From CAVZLD01 sp963776055 (GTDB lineage Bacteria > Planctomycetota > Planctomycetia > Pirellulales > Pirellulaceae): 64,000 nt of DNA. The notes under the pieces are model-generated. The model saw nothing but the letters and a program-made list of their open reading frames with translations. It was not told the DNA's origin and ran no database searches. Location of the stretch: positions 186,001-250,000 of the forward strand of contig CAVZLD010000011.1 of the NCBI GenBank assembly GCA_963776055.1. Reading direction: 5' to 3'. Of the stretch, positions 30,372 to 39,045 are shown in pieces. The first letter of the stretch is position 1, and each line of letters starts with the position of its first letter. The position numbers and the translations under genes were made by a program.

Positions 30372-30682
30372 TACAGCCTTTCGTATCGATCGCGGTCTTC
30401 CGAAAAGAACTCGGGCGCGCTCCGTCGCAGAAACGACCGCAGCACGTAGCCGATAAAACGGCATAATACACCTGCCTCAAGAAAGCGGGAAAAACAACTT
30501 CGGCAAATTCGGGCCGGCGTGGCTCCTCCCGAGCCACTGACGCCGGACGGGAACCATTCGTCCGGGTCCTCACCTGCCTCGGTACTTGACTCACCTCACG
30601 GGAGTGGCATGATGACGCCTGTCTCGCAACCCGTATGGATTCTACCGAATCCCACCGCTACCACATCGTCGGAGATGCAACA
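30372..30682. other. Divergent gap between esterase and beta-propeller genes
   Basis: About 310 bases with no credible coding frame. Both flanking genes start here and read outward, so it must hold two promoters. TTGACT at 30586-30591 could be a -35 element for the rightward gene, but no good -10 hexamer follows at normal spacing. Confidence 0.5.
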
Positions 30683-31960
30683 ATGTTCAAGCGTTTTCTG
30701 CAACTTGCCCTGTGTCTGAGTTGCGCCATGGCGGCATCAATCATGCAAGCGGAAGAGTGGACACAGTTTCGCGGCTCGGATTATGGCAGAACATCGGAAA
30801 CGAAAGTAGCGGAGCGTTGGGACGACGAGACGGTCGCCTGGAAGACCTCACTTCCGGGACGCGGCGCGTCCAGCCCTGTCATTTTCGATAACCGCATCTA
30901 TTTGACGGCCTACACCGGCTACGGGATCGACCGCGAAGCACCAGGTGACCCAGCCGACCTGGTGCGCCACTTGTTTTGCATGGATGCAACGAATGGACGC
31001 ATCTTGTGGCAGAAGGACGTCCCAACTCAGTCGGACAAGAACGAATTCAATACCTGGGGCGTTGCCACGCACGGGTACGCTTCGAGTACACCCGCCATCG
31101 ACGAGACAGGGATCTACATCTTTTTCGGTGAAACAGGCGTGCTGGCGTTCGACCATACGGGCGAACTGATGTGGGAAACGAACTGCGGCGGGGGCACGCA
31201 TGCTTTTGGCGCAGGAAACTCACCGAGCTTGTACAAAAACCTGGTCATCGTGAACGCCAGTGTGGAGAGCGGTGACCTGATCGCCTTGCGAAAGTCGGAT
31301 GGGAGCGAAGTGTGGCGGCAATCGGGGATGAAGGAGTCATGGAATACACCGGTCATCTACCGGGCGCTCGATGGCGCAGATGAAATGGCCGTCACCATCG
31401 CGGGCAAGATCCTGGCCTTTGACCCGGAAAGCGGCAAGCCGCTCTGGAGTTGCGATGGCATCGACGATTACATTTGTCCGCAGATTACCGTTCAAGACGG
31501 GATCGTGTACGCCACGGGAGGCCGCCGCAGCAAGATGATTGCCATCCGCTCGGGTGGAAGCGGCGATGTGACCGAGTCACACAAATTGTGGGAGATCGGC
31601 AAAGGCTCCAACGTCTCATCACCGGTGTACCACGACGGCCACCTCTATTGGGCCAAGGAACAAGGGGGCGTGCTCTACTGCGCGAACGCAGCCACCGGCG
31701 AACTGCTCTACGAGACGCGCCTCGACCCCAAGCCGGACCGAATCTACGCTTCGCCCTTGCTGGCCAGCGGTCGCTTGTACTACACCAGCCGCGAAGACGG
31801 GATCTTTGTCGTAGCGGCCCAGCCAGAGTTCGAGTTGCTGGCTCACACGCAGTTGGAAGATGATGATTCGATCTTCAATGCGTCGCCAGTACCGCTCCCA
31901 GGCGGATCCGTACTACTGCGCAGCGACAAGTACCTTTACTGCCTCAAGCCGGCCAATTAG
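30683..31960 (+). CDS. Exported PQQ-like beta-propeller protein
   Basis: About 425 residues, intact. A signal peptide (FLQLALCLSCAMAASIMQAEE) precedes WTQFRGSDYGRTSE, the typical opening of planctomycete outer-compartment propellers. Repeated blades such as DATNGRILW, SDGSEVW, ESGKPLW and NAATGELLYE follow. The tryptophan docking motifs form an eight-bladed fold; PQQ-binding and quinoprotein catalytic residues are not evident, so a binding or scaffold role is as likely as redox activity. GGAG lies eight bases before the ATG at 30683. The stop codon lies inside the edge of the intergenic repeat that follows. Confidence 0.88.
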   Translation: MFKRFLQLALCLSCAMAASIMQAEEWTQFRGSDYGRTSETKVAERWDDETVAWKTSLPGRGASSPVIFDNRIYLTAYTGYGIDREAPGDPADLVRHLFCMDATNGRILWQKDVPTQSDKNEFNTWGVATHGYASSTPAIDETGIYIFFGETGVLAFDHTGELMWETNCGGGTHAFGAGNSPSLYKNLVIVNASVESGDLIALRKSDGSEVWRQSGMKESWNTPVIYRALDGADEMAVTIAGKILAFDPESGKPLWSCDGIDDYICPQITVQDGIVYATGGRRSKMIAIRSGGSGDVTESHKLWEIGKGSNVSSPVYHDGHLYWAKEQGGVLYCANAATGELLYETRLDPKPDRIYASPLLASGRLYYTSREDGIFVVAAQPEFELLAHTQLEDDDSIFNASPVPLPGGSVLLRSDKYLYCLKPAN

Positions 31961-32080
31961 TGCGTGTCGCACGGAAATGTAGCGCTCGTGCCGATGCTGC
32001 TTCCGAGCAAAAAGGGCGACGACAAGCAACCCAGAAGTGCTACGCGGTGTAGCCGGGTGTTTCATCCGGCTGATTCACCC
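31959..32080 (-). repeat. Dispersed intergenic repeat, copy 3
   Basis: Read on the minus strand this matches copies 1 and 2: TCGTCGCCCTTTTTGCTCG, then AGCATCGGCACGAGCGC, then GTGCGACACGCACTA. Relative to copy 1 it carries an extra hairpin (32051-32071). The end of the repeat overlaps the TAG stop of the beta-propeller gene, and the unit fills most of the gap between two convergent genes. Confidence 0.58.
32051..32071. repeat. Perfect hairpin within repeat copy 3
   Basis: AGCCGGGTG and CATCCGGCT pair over nine positions (one G-T pair) around a TTT loop. No T run follows on either strand, so it is not a standard intrinsic terminator, but its place between convergent genes fits a bidirectional stop or a REP-like element. 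Confidence 0.45.
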
Positions 32081-32141
32081 TTCGCCGGACGTCGCAGATT
32101 GCGCCCGTCCGGCTTGCATTACGATCTAGGGCGTGGGGCCC

Positions 32142-32948
32142 TTACCTACGGCGGCGGCCGTACTGCACCAGACCCAGCAGGCCCACCACGGTCAGGATCA
32201 GAGTCGACGGCTCGGGAATCGGCTGAATGATCACGCCCGTGATCGAACCGCGCACATCGCCCGAACGAGCAAGACTATCGATCGTCAATGTCGAACCTGT
32301 CGAGTCGATCGCCCAGTAATTGCCGCGAGTCACGCCGTCAGCTTGCGTCCAGAAACCGCCGCCCAGCGCCAGCGAGGACTCGATGGAACTGTAGGCCGGC
32401 GCTGCGGTCGTTTCGTCACCACCAAAGACCCACTCGCCGTTGACCTGGACGTTTCGCGCGTCATACAGCCCACCGTCACCAGTTGCCGGGTCGTATGCAC
32501 CGCCCGTATCACTGGCGAGCAGTCCGTAGACGCGGTAGGCATCGTAGGGGAATTTCTCGAACGTGATCTGCACGCCCTGACCAACCGGTGGATCGGCGGT
32601 TTCCCCGTCGTCGAGATAACCCACCGCCATCCGGTGCTCGTCGTCACCCGTGCCATCACTGTTCCACCAGACGTTGCTCGATTCCCAAGTGACACTGGCG
32701 CCGGTGTCGACACCGCTATCGTCGACCAGATTGGTCATCGTGCCCGCTTCGAGCGCACCGCCGTAATCGTTCGTGTTGTTCCACGTGGCGCTGTCGGTCG
32801 CAAGGGGGCCGATCATCTCACCACCCGTGAATTGCTGGTTCCCCACGTTCTCACTGAAATTCAGGGAGATACTCTGCGCGTTGATCGTGCCGATCATCAA
32901 CACAGCTACACAGAGGGCCGCAGACACGACTCTCGCAAAAATTTTCAT
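32142..32948 (-). CDS. PEP-CTERM sorted extracellular protein
   Basis: About 268 residues. A Sec signal (ARVVSAALCVAVLMIGTINAQ) precedes a beta-rich body (SLNFSENVGNQQFTGGEMIG, ITFEKFPYDAYRVYGLLASD). The C-terminus is a canonical PEP-CTERM tag: PEPST, a hydrophobic helix and RRRR. Proteins with this tag are cut and anchored by an exosortase, none of which is encoded here. The body is a lineage-type domain of unknown function. The ATG at 32948 has GAAAGGAGC upstream; the longer open frame is an artefact. Confidence 0.9.
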   Translation of the reverse strand: MKIFARVVSAALCVAVLMIGTINAQSISLNFSENVGNQQFTGGEMIGPLATDSATWNNTNDYGGALEAGTMTNLVDDSGVDTGASVTWESSNVWWNSDGTGDDEHRMAVGYLDDGETADPPVGQGVQITFEKFPYDAYRVYGLLASDTGGAYDPATGDGGLYDARNVQVNGEWVFGGDETTAAPAYSSIESSLALGGGFWTQADGVTRGNYWAIDSTGSTLTIDSLARSGDVRGSITGVIIQPIPEPSTLILTVVGLLGLVQYGRRRR

Positions 32949-33353
32949 TGGGGCAAAGCTCCTTTCAAGAGTCAAATAAAAAATGTAATTCGTGATGTTT
33001 GACACGCGGGCGACGAACGAATTCGCTCCCGCGCCGGACGCTTCTACGTCGTTGCCGCATTGAATTGAGCAAGTCATCGGCCGCAGTGCAAACCACCACG
33101 ACACCTCAGAAGCCCCTAACTACCTGGGCAACCAGTCGCCAAAAATACGCCTATATTGCCTATGCTAATTAATCAGACAGGAATGGCAACCGTCTTATCA
33201 CCCGCCGGCTGCGAAAAGCGGCAGAACACGGAGCCCCCTTCCGCGGAGCCGTTTCCGGTCGTCTGCGGCGTAGAGGTGGGGGCTATATTTTTCTGAGAAC
33301 TTATTGTGGCGTATTGCCGCGTTCCCCAGTGAGGTCATGCAGAGGAGCGTTCC
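32949..33353. other. Divergent gap between the PEP-CTERM and UnbV genes
   Basis: About 405 bases. The middle (33145-33185) is the most AT-rich stretch in this part and probably holds promoter elements, but no confident -35/-10 pair was found. GC-rich inverted stretches near 33203-33260 (CCGCCGGCTGCG, GTCTGCGGCG) could form leader structure for the rightward gene. Confidence 0.45.
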
Positions 33354-35273
33354 TTGGGCCCTGAAGTAGATCGTTCGCTGGCAGACCGGGCGAGCCACGG
33401 TATCGCGGCTGGAGCTGCATTGCTGCCACCAGGACGGGGGAGTCGCAAACCGCGGTGCTGGCGACTTTGTTGCGGCGGACTGCTGGTCATGGCTGCTGTG
33501 GCTGGCTGCGACGGTTCGGCAGCCGTGTCGGACCGTGATCCTGCTTCCCATGCCATGCCGGGGCCGACGGGGCTTGCGGCAGGAGAAGCGGATCCGGCAC
33601 CGGAGCGGCAGCGCGATCCGTTCGTCGACGTCGCGGCAGCCGCGGGGCTTGACTTTGTCCACTTCAACGGCATGTCCGGGGAGTTCTACATCTGTGAAGT
33701 GAAGTGTGCCGGCTGCGGCCTCTTCGACTACGACAACGATGGCGACTTGGACGTTTACCTGGTTCAGGGAACGATGCTGGGGGAGGGCAAGACGCTCTCG
33801 GACGCAACGTTCCCGCCGCAAGGCCCGCTGCCACTGGTGGATCGCATCTTTCGCAATGATCTGCAAGTTTCTGACGACGGCACACGTGCATTGCGGTTCA
33901 CCGACGTGACTGACCAGATCGGGATCGTGGCCCCGCATTTCGGCATCGGCGTGACGACTGGCGACTTCGACAACGACGGCGCGATCGACGTTTACGTGAC
34001 CAACCTTGGTCCCAATCAAATGTTCCGTAACAACGGCGATGGAACATTCCGCGACGTGACGGAGCAGACGGGCACGGATGACCCGCGCTACAGTACGTCC
34101 GCAGCCTTCCTTGATTTCGACCGCGACGGATGGCTCGATCTGTTCGTCAGCACGTACGTGAATTTCAGCTACGCGACTCACAAGGAGTGCTTCACCATCT
34201 CCGGCCGGCGGGACTATAACGGGCCGCTCAGTTACGATGCGCTGCCCGATCGCCTGTTCCGCAACCGGGGTGACGGAACCTTCGAGGACGTGTCGGCCAA
34301 ATCGCGGATTGTCCGTCGATACGGGAGCGGATTAGGCGTCGTATGTGCGGACTTCAATGGAGACGATTGGATCGACATCTACGTAGCGAACGATGGACGT
34401 CCCAACCAGCTTTGGATAAACCAGCAGGATGGCACGTTCTCGGATGAGGCCCCGCTGGGCGGATGCGCGTTGGACCAAAACGGTAGTTCGGAAGCAAGCA
34501 TGGGGGTGGATGCGGGCGATTTCGACGCTGACGGCGACTGGGATCTGTTCATGACGCACTTGGCGGGCGAAACCAACACGATCTACGTCAATGACGGAAC
34601 GGGCATGTTCGAGGACCGCTCCGACGTGACCGGTCTGGGAATGCCCAGCAAGCCCCTGACGGCCTTCGGCACCGCTTGGTTCGATTACGACAACGACGGT
34701 TGGCTTGACCTCCTCGTGGCCAACGGAGCCGTACAGGCGGTCGAGGCACTCGCTCGGGCCAAGGATCCTTACCCGCTGGATCAACCGAATCAGCTCTTTC
34801 GCAACCTCGGCACGGGATGTTTCAAGAACGTAACGGATGCGGCGGGGTCCGTCTTCCAGCTGGCCGAGGTGAGCCGCGGGGCGGCCTTCGGCGACGTGGA
34901 TAACGATGGTGATGTGGACGTGCTGATCACCAACAATTGCGGTCCACCACGCTTGCTGATCAACCAGATCGGCAAGCGCAAGCATTGGATCGGTTTGCGA
35001 TTGCTTAGCGAGGACGGCGGTCGCGACATGCTCGGCGCACGCGTCGCCGTTCATCGAGCCGCGGGGCCGACGCTATGGCGTTACGTTCGCACTTCGGCCA
35101 GCTACTGCTCCGCCAACGATCCCCGCGTCCAAATTGGTCTGGGCGACTCGGTGGAGGTGAGCAGGATCTGCGTCGACTGGCCGGACGGGCGGTCCGAACA
35201 GTGGACCGGTCTGCCGGTTGATACCTACACCTCCCTCCGTCAGGGCAGCGGCGTGCCGCTTGATCCACAATGA
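33354..35273 (+). CDS. CRTAC1-like FG-GAP / ASPIC-UnbV lipoprotein
   Basis: About 640 residues. A TTG start is used: GAGGAG lies six bases upstream at 33343-33348, and no later ATG keeps the lipoprotein signal. The signal ends in the lipobox VAGC (about residue 52). At least five calcium-binding FG-GAP/VCBS-type repeats follow, each with DxDxDG signatures (FDYDNDGDLDVY, GDFDNDGAIDVY, DFDRDGWLDLF, DFNGDDWIDIY, FDYDNDGWLDLL). A C-terminal ASPIC/UnbV domain (WIGLRLLSEDGGRDMLGARV to VDWPDGRSEQW) ends the protein. It is an envelope-anchored adhesion or scaffold type protein. Stop and the next start overlap in ATGA, so it is coupled to a TPR lipoprotein, a pairing frequent in planctomycetes. Confidence 0.88.
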   Translation: MGPEVDRSLADRASHGIAAGAALLPPGRGSRKPRCWRLCCGGLLVMAAVAGCDGSAAVSDRDPASHAMPGPTGLAAGEADPAPERQRDPFVDVAAAAGLDFVHFNGMSGEFYICEVKCAGCGLFDYDNDGDLDVYLVQGTMLGEGKTLSDATFPPQGPLPLVDRIFRNDLQVSDDGTRALRFTDVTDQIGIVAPHFGIGVTTGDFDNDGAIDVYVTNLGPNQMFRNNGDGTFRDVTEQTGTDDPRYSTSAAFLDFDRDGWLDLFVSTYVNFSYATHKECFTISGRRDYNGPLSYDALPDRLFRNRGDGTFEDVSAKSRIVRRYGSGLGVVCADFNGDDWIDIYVANDGRPNQLWINQQDGTFSDEAPLGGCALDQNGSSEASMGVDAGDFDADGDWDLFMTHLAGETNTIYVNDGTGMFEDRSDVTGLGMPSKPLTAFGTAWFDYDNDGWLDLLVANGAVQAVEALARAKDPYPLDQPNQLFRNLGTGCFKNVTDAAGSVFQLAEVSRGAAFGDVDNDGDVDVLITNNCGPPRLLINQIGKRKHWIGLRLLSEDGGRDMLGARVAVHRAAGPTLWRYVRTSASYCSANDPRVQIGLGDSVEVSRICVDWPDGRSEQWTGLPVDTYTSLRQGSGVPLDPQ

Positions 35274-37002
35274 ATGCTCCCGCCACCTCACCGCGGTTAT
35301 TGCCGGGTGCGCTGCTGGCCCTCTTGGTCTGCGTCCTGCTCATCCTGGCAGCCGGTTGCGGATCGGACTCAACACCGGCCACCCCCCGGTCGCCAGAAGC
35401 GAGCCGCAAGCCGCGGGAGGCCGTCGTAGATCCGGTCGCAGGCAGACCGAAGAAGGGCGAGGCGAACGGCGCTGACGCAGAGGTCGCGACAGCCGACCTG
35501 GCCAAGTCCGAAGTCGCTCGACGGATACCGATTCCCTCGCCTGATCTTAGCGTGGTGGACTCGGCAGTCCGAGAACAAATTCGCCGGCACGATACGGCGT
35601 TGGCAACCTTGCGGCAGCGGTCGGACGTTCCGCCCGACGAGTTGGCCACGGCCTACGGCGAACTGGGGATGCTCTACCACACCTATCAACTCTTTGATGC
35701 GGCCGAAGTTTGCTACCGCAACGCGCACCGGTTGGTGCCCCGACACTTTCGATGGGCCTACTGTCTGGGAATGATCTACGATTCACGCAACGAGCCGAAG
35801 GAGGCGATTGCACCATTGGAAACGGCAGTGCGATTGCAGCCGAATTCCGTGCCGGCGCTGGTAAACTTGGCGGAGACGCACCTGTCGACCGGCAATTCAG
35901 AACGCGCCCAGCCGCTGTTTGACCGAGCACTGCAAGAAGCCCCTTCGTGTGCCGTCGCACTGGTCGGCTTGGGAAAAATTGCCGCTGAACGGCAGGACTT
36001 TCCCGAGGCAATTCGGCGGTTTGAAGCGGCGCTGGTTGCGCAGCCCGGTGCCAACGCGATTCACTATCCGCTGGCCATGGTCTATCGACGGTTGGGTGAT
36101 CTGGATCAGGCCAAGTTGCATTTGGAGCAGCGAGGCGACATACCGGCGCAGATCGATGACCCGTTAATGGCCGAGTTGCGGCAACTACGCACTGGCGCCC
36201 GTTTCTACGAGAAGCATGCCGTAGCGGCCGGCAAGGCCGGGCAGCTGGAAATGGCGGTGAACGACCTGCGGAGGGCGCTCGAGGCGGCGCCCGAGAGCGC
36301 TTCGGCGCAGCTGAATCTGGGGACCGCCTTGGCACTCATGGGCGAAACAGAAGCCGCGATCGGGCACTACCGCGAGGCGCTCCGTCGGAAGCCCTGTTTC
36401 GCACGCGCGCATTACAATCTAGCAGTCCTTCTGGCAGAACAAGAAAACGTGCGGGAGGCTGTCGAACACTTCCAACATGCGATTGCGGCCGACCCAAAGT
36501 ACTTCGACGCCCATCTGGGGTTAGCCGACGTGTTGGCCCAGAGCGGCCGCTGCGAGTTGGCGGTTTCCCATTACGTTCGCGCAATCGAAATCGATCCTCG
36601 GCATCGCGTCGCGCGGATGCGTCATGCCAGGTCGCTACGACTCGCCGGGCGCTACACCGACGCCCGGGCGGCGCTGGAAGAGGCTTGCGAGATCTTGCCG
36701 GAGAGCATGATCCTGACGCACGCTTTCGCCCATCTCTTGGCGACTTGCCCCGACGCGAGCCAGCGGGACGGCCGGCGTGCACTACAACTGGCAAAGGCCG
36801 TGTTTCAAACTCGCAAGAGCATCGAACACGCCGAAACGGTCGCCATGGCCTACGCCGAAACCGGAGATTACGAACAGGCGCAGTCGCTGGCAAAACCAGG
36901 CGATTACGGTCGCCACGCAGTCTGTCGCAGATCGATCAGTTACCCCGACTGCGCCAGAAGCTGACGCGATACGAGAACGGTCAGCCTTGGCGCGAACCCT
37001 GA
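35270..37002 (+). CDS. TPR lipoprotein paired with the UnbV protein (two frameshifts near the end)
   Basis: The lipobox AAGC (VCVLLILAAGC) is followed by a low-complexity linker and about ten tetratricopeptide repeats, for example ATAYGELGMLYHTYQLFDAA, ALVNLAETHLSTGN and AHYNLAVLLAEQENVREAVE. It starts on the ATGA overlap with the upstream stop. The present frame stops at 36964 after an unrelated tail (PGDYGRHAVCRR). Two other frames carry the expected continuation, QAITVATQS near 36900 and then LRQKLTRYENGQPWREP to a stop at 37002, so single-base indels lie near 36895 and 36925. TPRs bind protein partners; the UnbV lipoprotein is the natural one. Confidence 0.85.
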
Positions 37003-37057
37003 TCCAATAGAAATCCAGCTCGGCGATCGTCCGGCCCGCGTCTCAGATCCTGGTCAT

Positions 37058-38429
37058 TCACACCTTATCCGGAACCGGATGCACCCACGGTGCTCGGTAA
37101 GGACGTGCCAGCAGCTGGTTGGCTTCTTCGTCGCCGACCACTTGGCCTTTGGCCTCGTCCCAGGTCAGGCTCCGCTGCAATTGCAGCGAGAGATTCGCCA
37201 GCACGCACATGCTGGTCGACGTGCTCCCCTCGGCGATATCCGCCCGGGGGCGTTCCCGGCTGGCAGTACATTGCAGCAGGTCCTTCATGTGTTCGCGGAT
37301 CGCCGGCGCGACGTGATACTCGATTCGTTTTTCCGTCTTGTCTTCGGGATACTTGTCACTGTCGACCGGGTACTTGGCATTGGCGTCATTCCATTCACGA
37401 TGGATGGGGCTGCCTCCGTCCAGCGGAATGAAGTCAAACGAGAACACACTGGCCTTCAGCGTTCCTTTTTCTCCGTAGAAATTCGCGCCCCACCAGTACT
37501 TTGGGATCCGGTCTTTCGCCAAAGTGGCGATGCTGCCAGGTGACCTGCAGATCGCCGTAGTCGAAGGTGGCCGTCTGCATGTCGGGGATGTTGGGTTTGC
37601 CTTCTTGGTGAAAGTAGTTGCCGCCGGTGGAGGAGACTCGCTTGGGCCAGCCCAGGTCCATCATCCAGCGCACCATGTCGATCATGTGAATTCCCATATC
37701 CCCAATCGTGCCGTTGCCGTACTCCATGTAGTTGCGCCAGCCTCCGGGATGGATCTCTTGTTGAACGGGCGCATCGGTGCCGGGCCGGTCCACATCTCGA
37801 AGTCGAGGTTCTCCGGCGGCGGCACGTCGGGCGGATTGCTGATGCCGCGCCGCCCATAGCAATAGGTTTCCACCAGCCCGATCCGGCCCCAAGCGACCTT
37901 CCTGGATCAGATCGCGGGCCTCGAACAAGTGTGGCGTGCTGCGACGCTGCGTTCCCACCTGGACGACTCGTTCGTACTTGCGCGCTGCAGCCACCATGGC
38001 CTGGCATTCGACAACGTCCACGCCGATCGGCTTCTGCACGTACACGTCGGCTCCGGACTGCACCGCCGCGATCATCGGCAGAGCGTGCCAGTGATCGGGC
38101 GTGGCAATCAGCACAAGGTCCAAGTCCTTCTCCTTGAGCATCTCACGGTAATCGCCGTAGGTGCGAGGTCTTTTCTTCGAAAGTTGGCGTGCGGCCACAA
38201 TATCAGCCGCCTCGGTCAGCATCTTCTTGTCCACGTCGCACAGCGAGACCACTTCGACCGGGGCGACCTGGATCAGTCGCAGCAAGTCAATTTTCCCATA
38301 CCATCCGCTCCCGATCAGCCCAACTCGCTTCTTCTGGTCGGCCAGTTCCGCGGCAAAACCAGGGAGTTTCGTCAGCGAAGCCGCGGCGAGTCCGAGGCCG
38401 CTTGTTTGGAGGAATTTCCGGCGATCCAT
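37058..38429 (-). CDS. Tat-exported Gfo/Idh/MocA oxidoreductase (three frameshifts)
   Basis: The ATG at 38429 has AGGAG upstream and opens a Tat signal (MDRRKFLQTSGLGLAAASL). The Rossmann part shows RVGLIGSGWYGKIDLL, VLIATPDHWHALPM and VYVQKPIG. Between about 37870 and 37760 the reading path leaves the frame and returns: the family segment PPENLDFEMWTGPAPMRPFN is found in another frame, so two compensating indels sit there. A third shift near 37517 moves the C-terminal half (KYWWGANFYGEKGTLKAS, WDEAKGQVVGDEEANQLL) into the frame ending at 37058. These exported planctomycete dehydrogenase-fold proteins probably carry a tightly bound nicotinamide cofactor; the sugar substrate is unknown. Confidence 0.84.
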
Positions 38430-39045
38430 TTTCTTCTCCTGTTGGTGGTTTGGGTCAAGGCCATGGGGAGGACTTGACGGATACGATCCCATGTGACGGT
38501 CGAGCCTTCAGCGTCAAGCAGGGAAGCCCCCGTATTCTACTCCTTGCCACAGCGATTGCACGACACGACGTCCGACCGTGATGCACGCGCCACCACCTCG
38601 CGATGCACGGCAGGAGAGGTCCTCGCCGCCGCCGCGTCCCGAATCGGCAACAAGGGCGGATCGTTCCATAGGGCACGCGCGCTCAGCCGCTGTCCACCGG
38701 CGGGAGCGAATGACGGCAGTCTGCAAATCACGGCGCCCCACGTGCGTGGATAGCGACGGTGGTGCGCGACAATGGTTGGCCCGATTGTGCGATAATCGTT
38801 CGCGGGCTTATCATTGTAGGCGATGACGCGGGCCGGCGCATCGTGAGGTGAAAGACACGACGTATTCGCACGCGACAAATCCAAGCACTCCACAACGCGA
38901 GTCAAGGAGCGTGTCGTCACCAAATCGAATCATCGGAAAGACTGTAACCTGTGGGGGCAATGTACGTTGCACGCACAATGGTCGCACTTGGCGCTAGGAT
39001 GGATCACGCCCGCCGCGGTTTCCTAACGAAGAGGGGGTCTTGAGG
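38430..39045. other. Long divergent gap before putA
   Basis: About 615 bases between two outward-reading genes. Open frames here are Arg/Ala/Ser-rich and have no ribosome site or family likeness, so I regard it as non-coding. Nothing repeated elsewhere in the window was found. GATAAT near 38789 could be a -10 element for putA, but the spacing to a -35 is poor. Confidence 0.5.

Noticed and set aside
32133..33002. 289-codon plus-strand open frame
   Set aside because: Antisense to the PEP-CTERM protein, whose signal peptide and tag are unmistakable.
33126..33140. Sigma-54-like TGGC...TTGC on the minus strand upstream of the PEP-CTERM gene
   Set aside because: The GG to GC distance is nine bases instead of the required ten, and it lies about 180 bases from the start codon.
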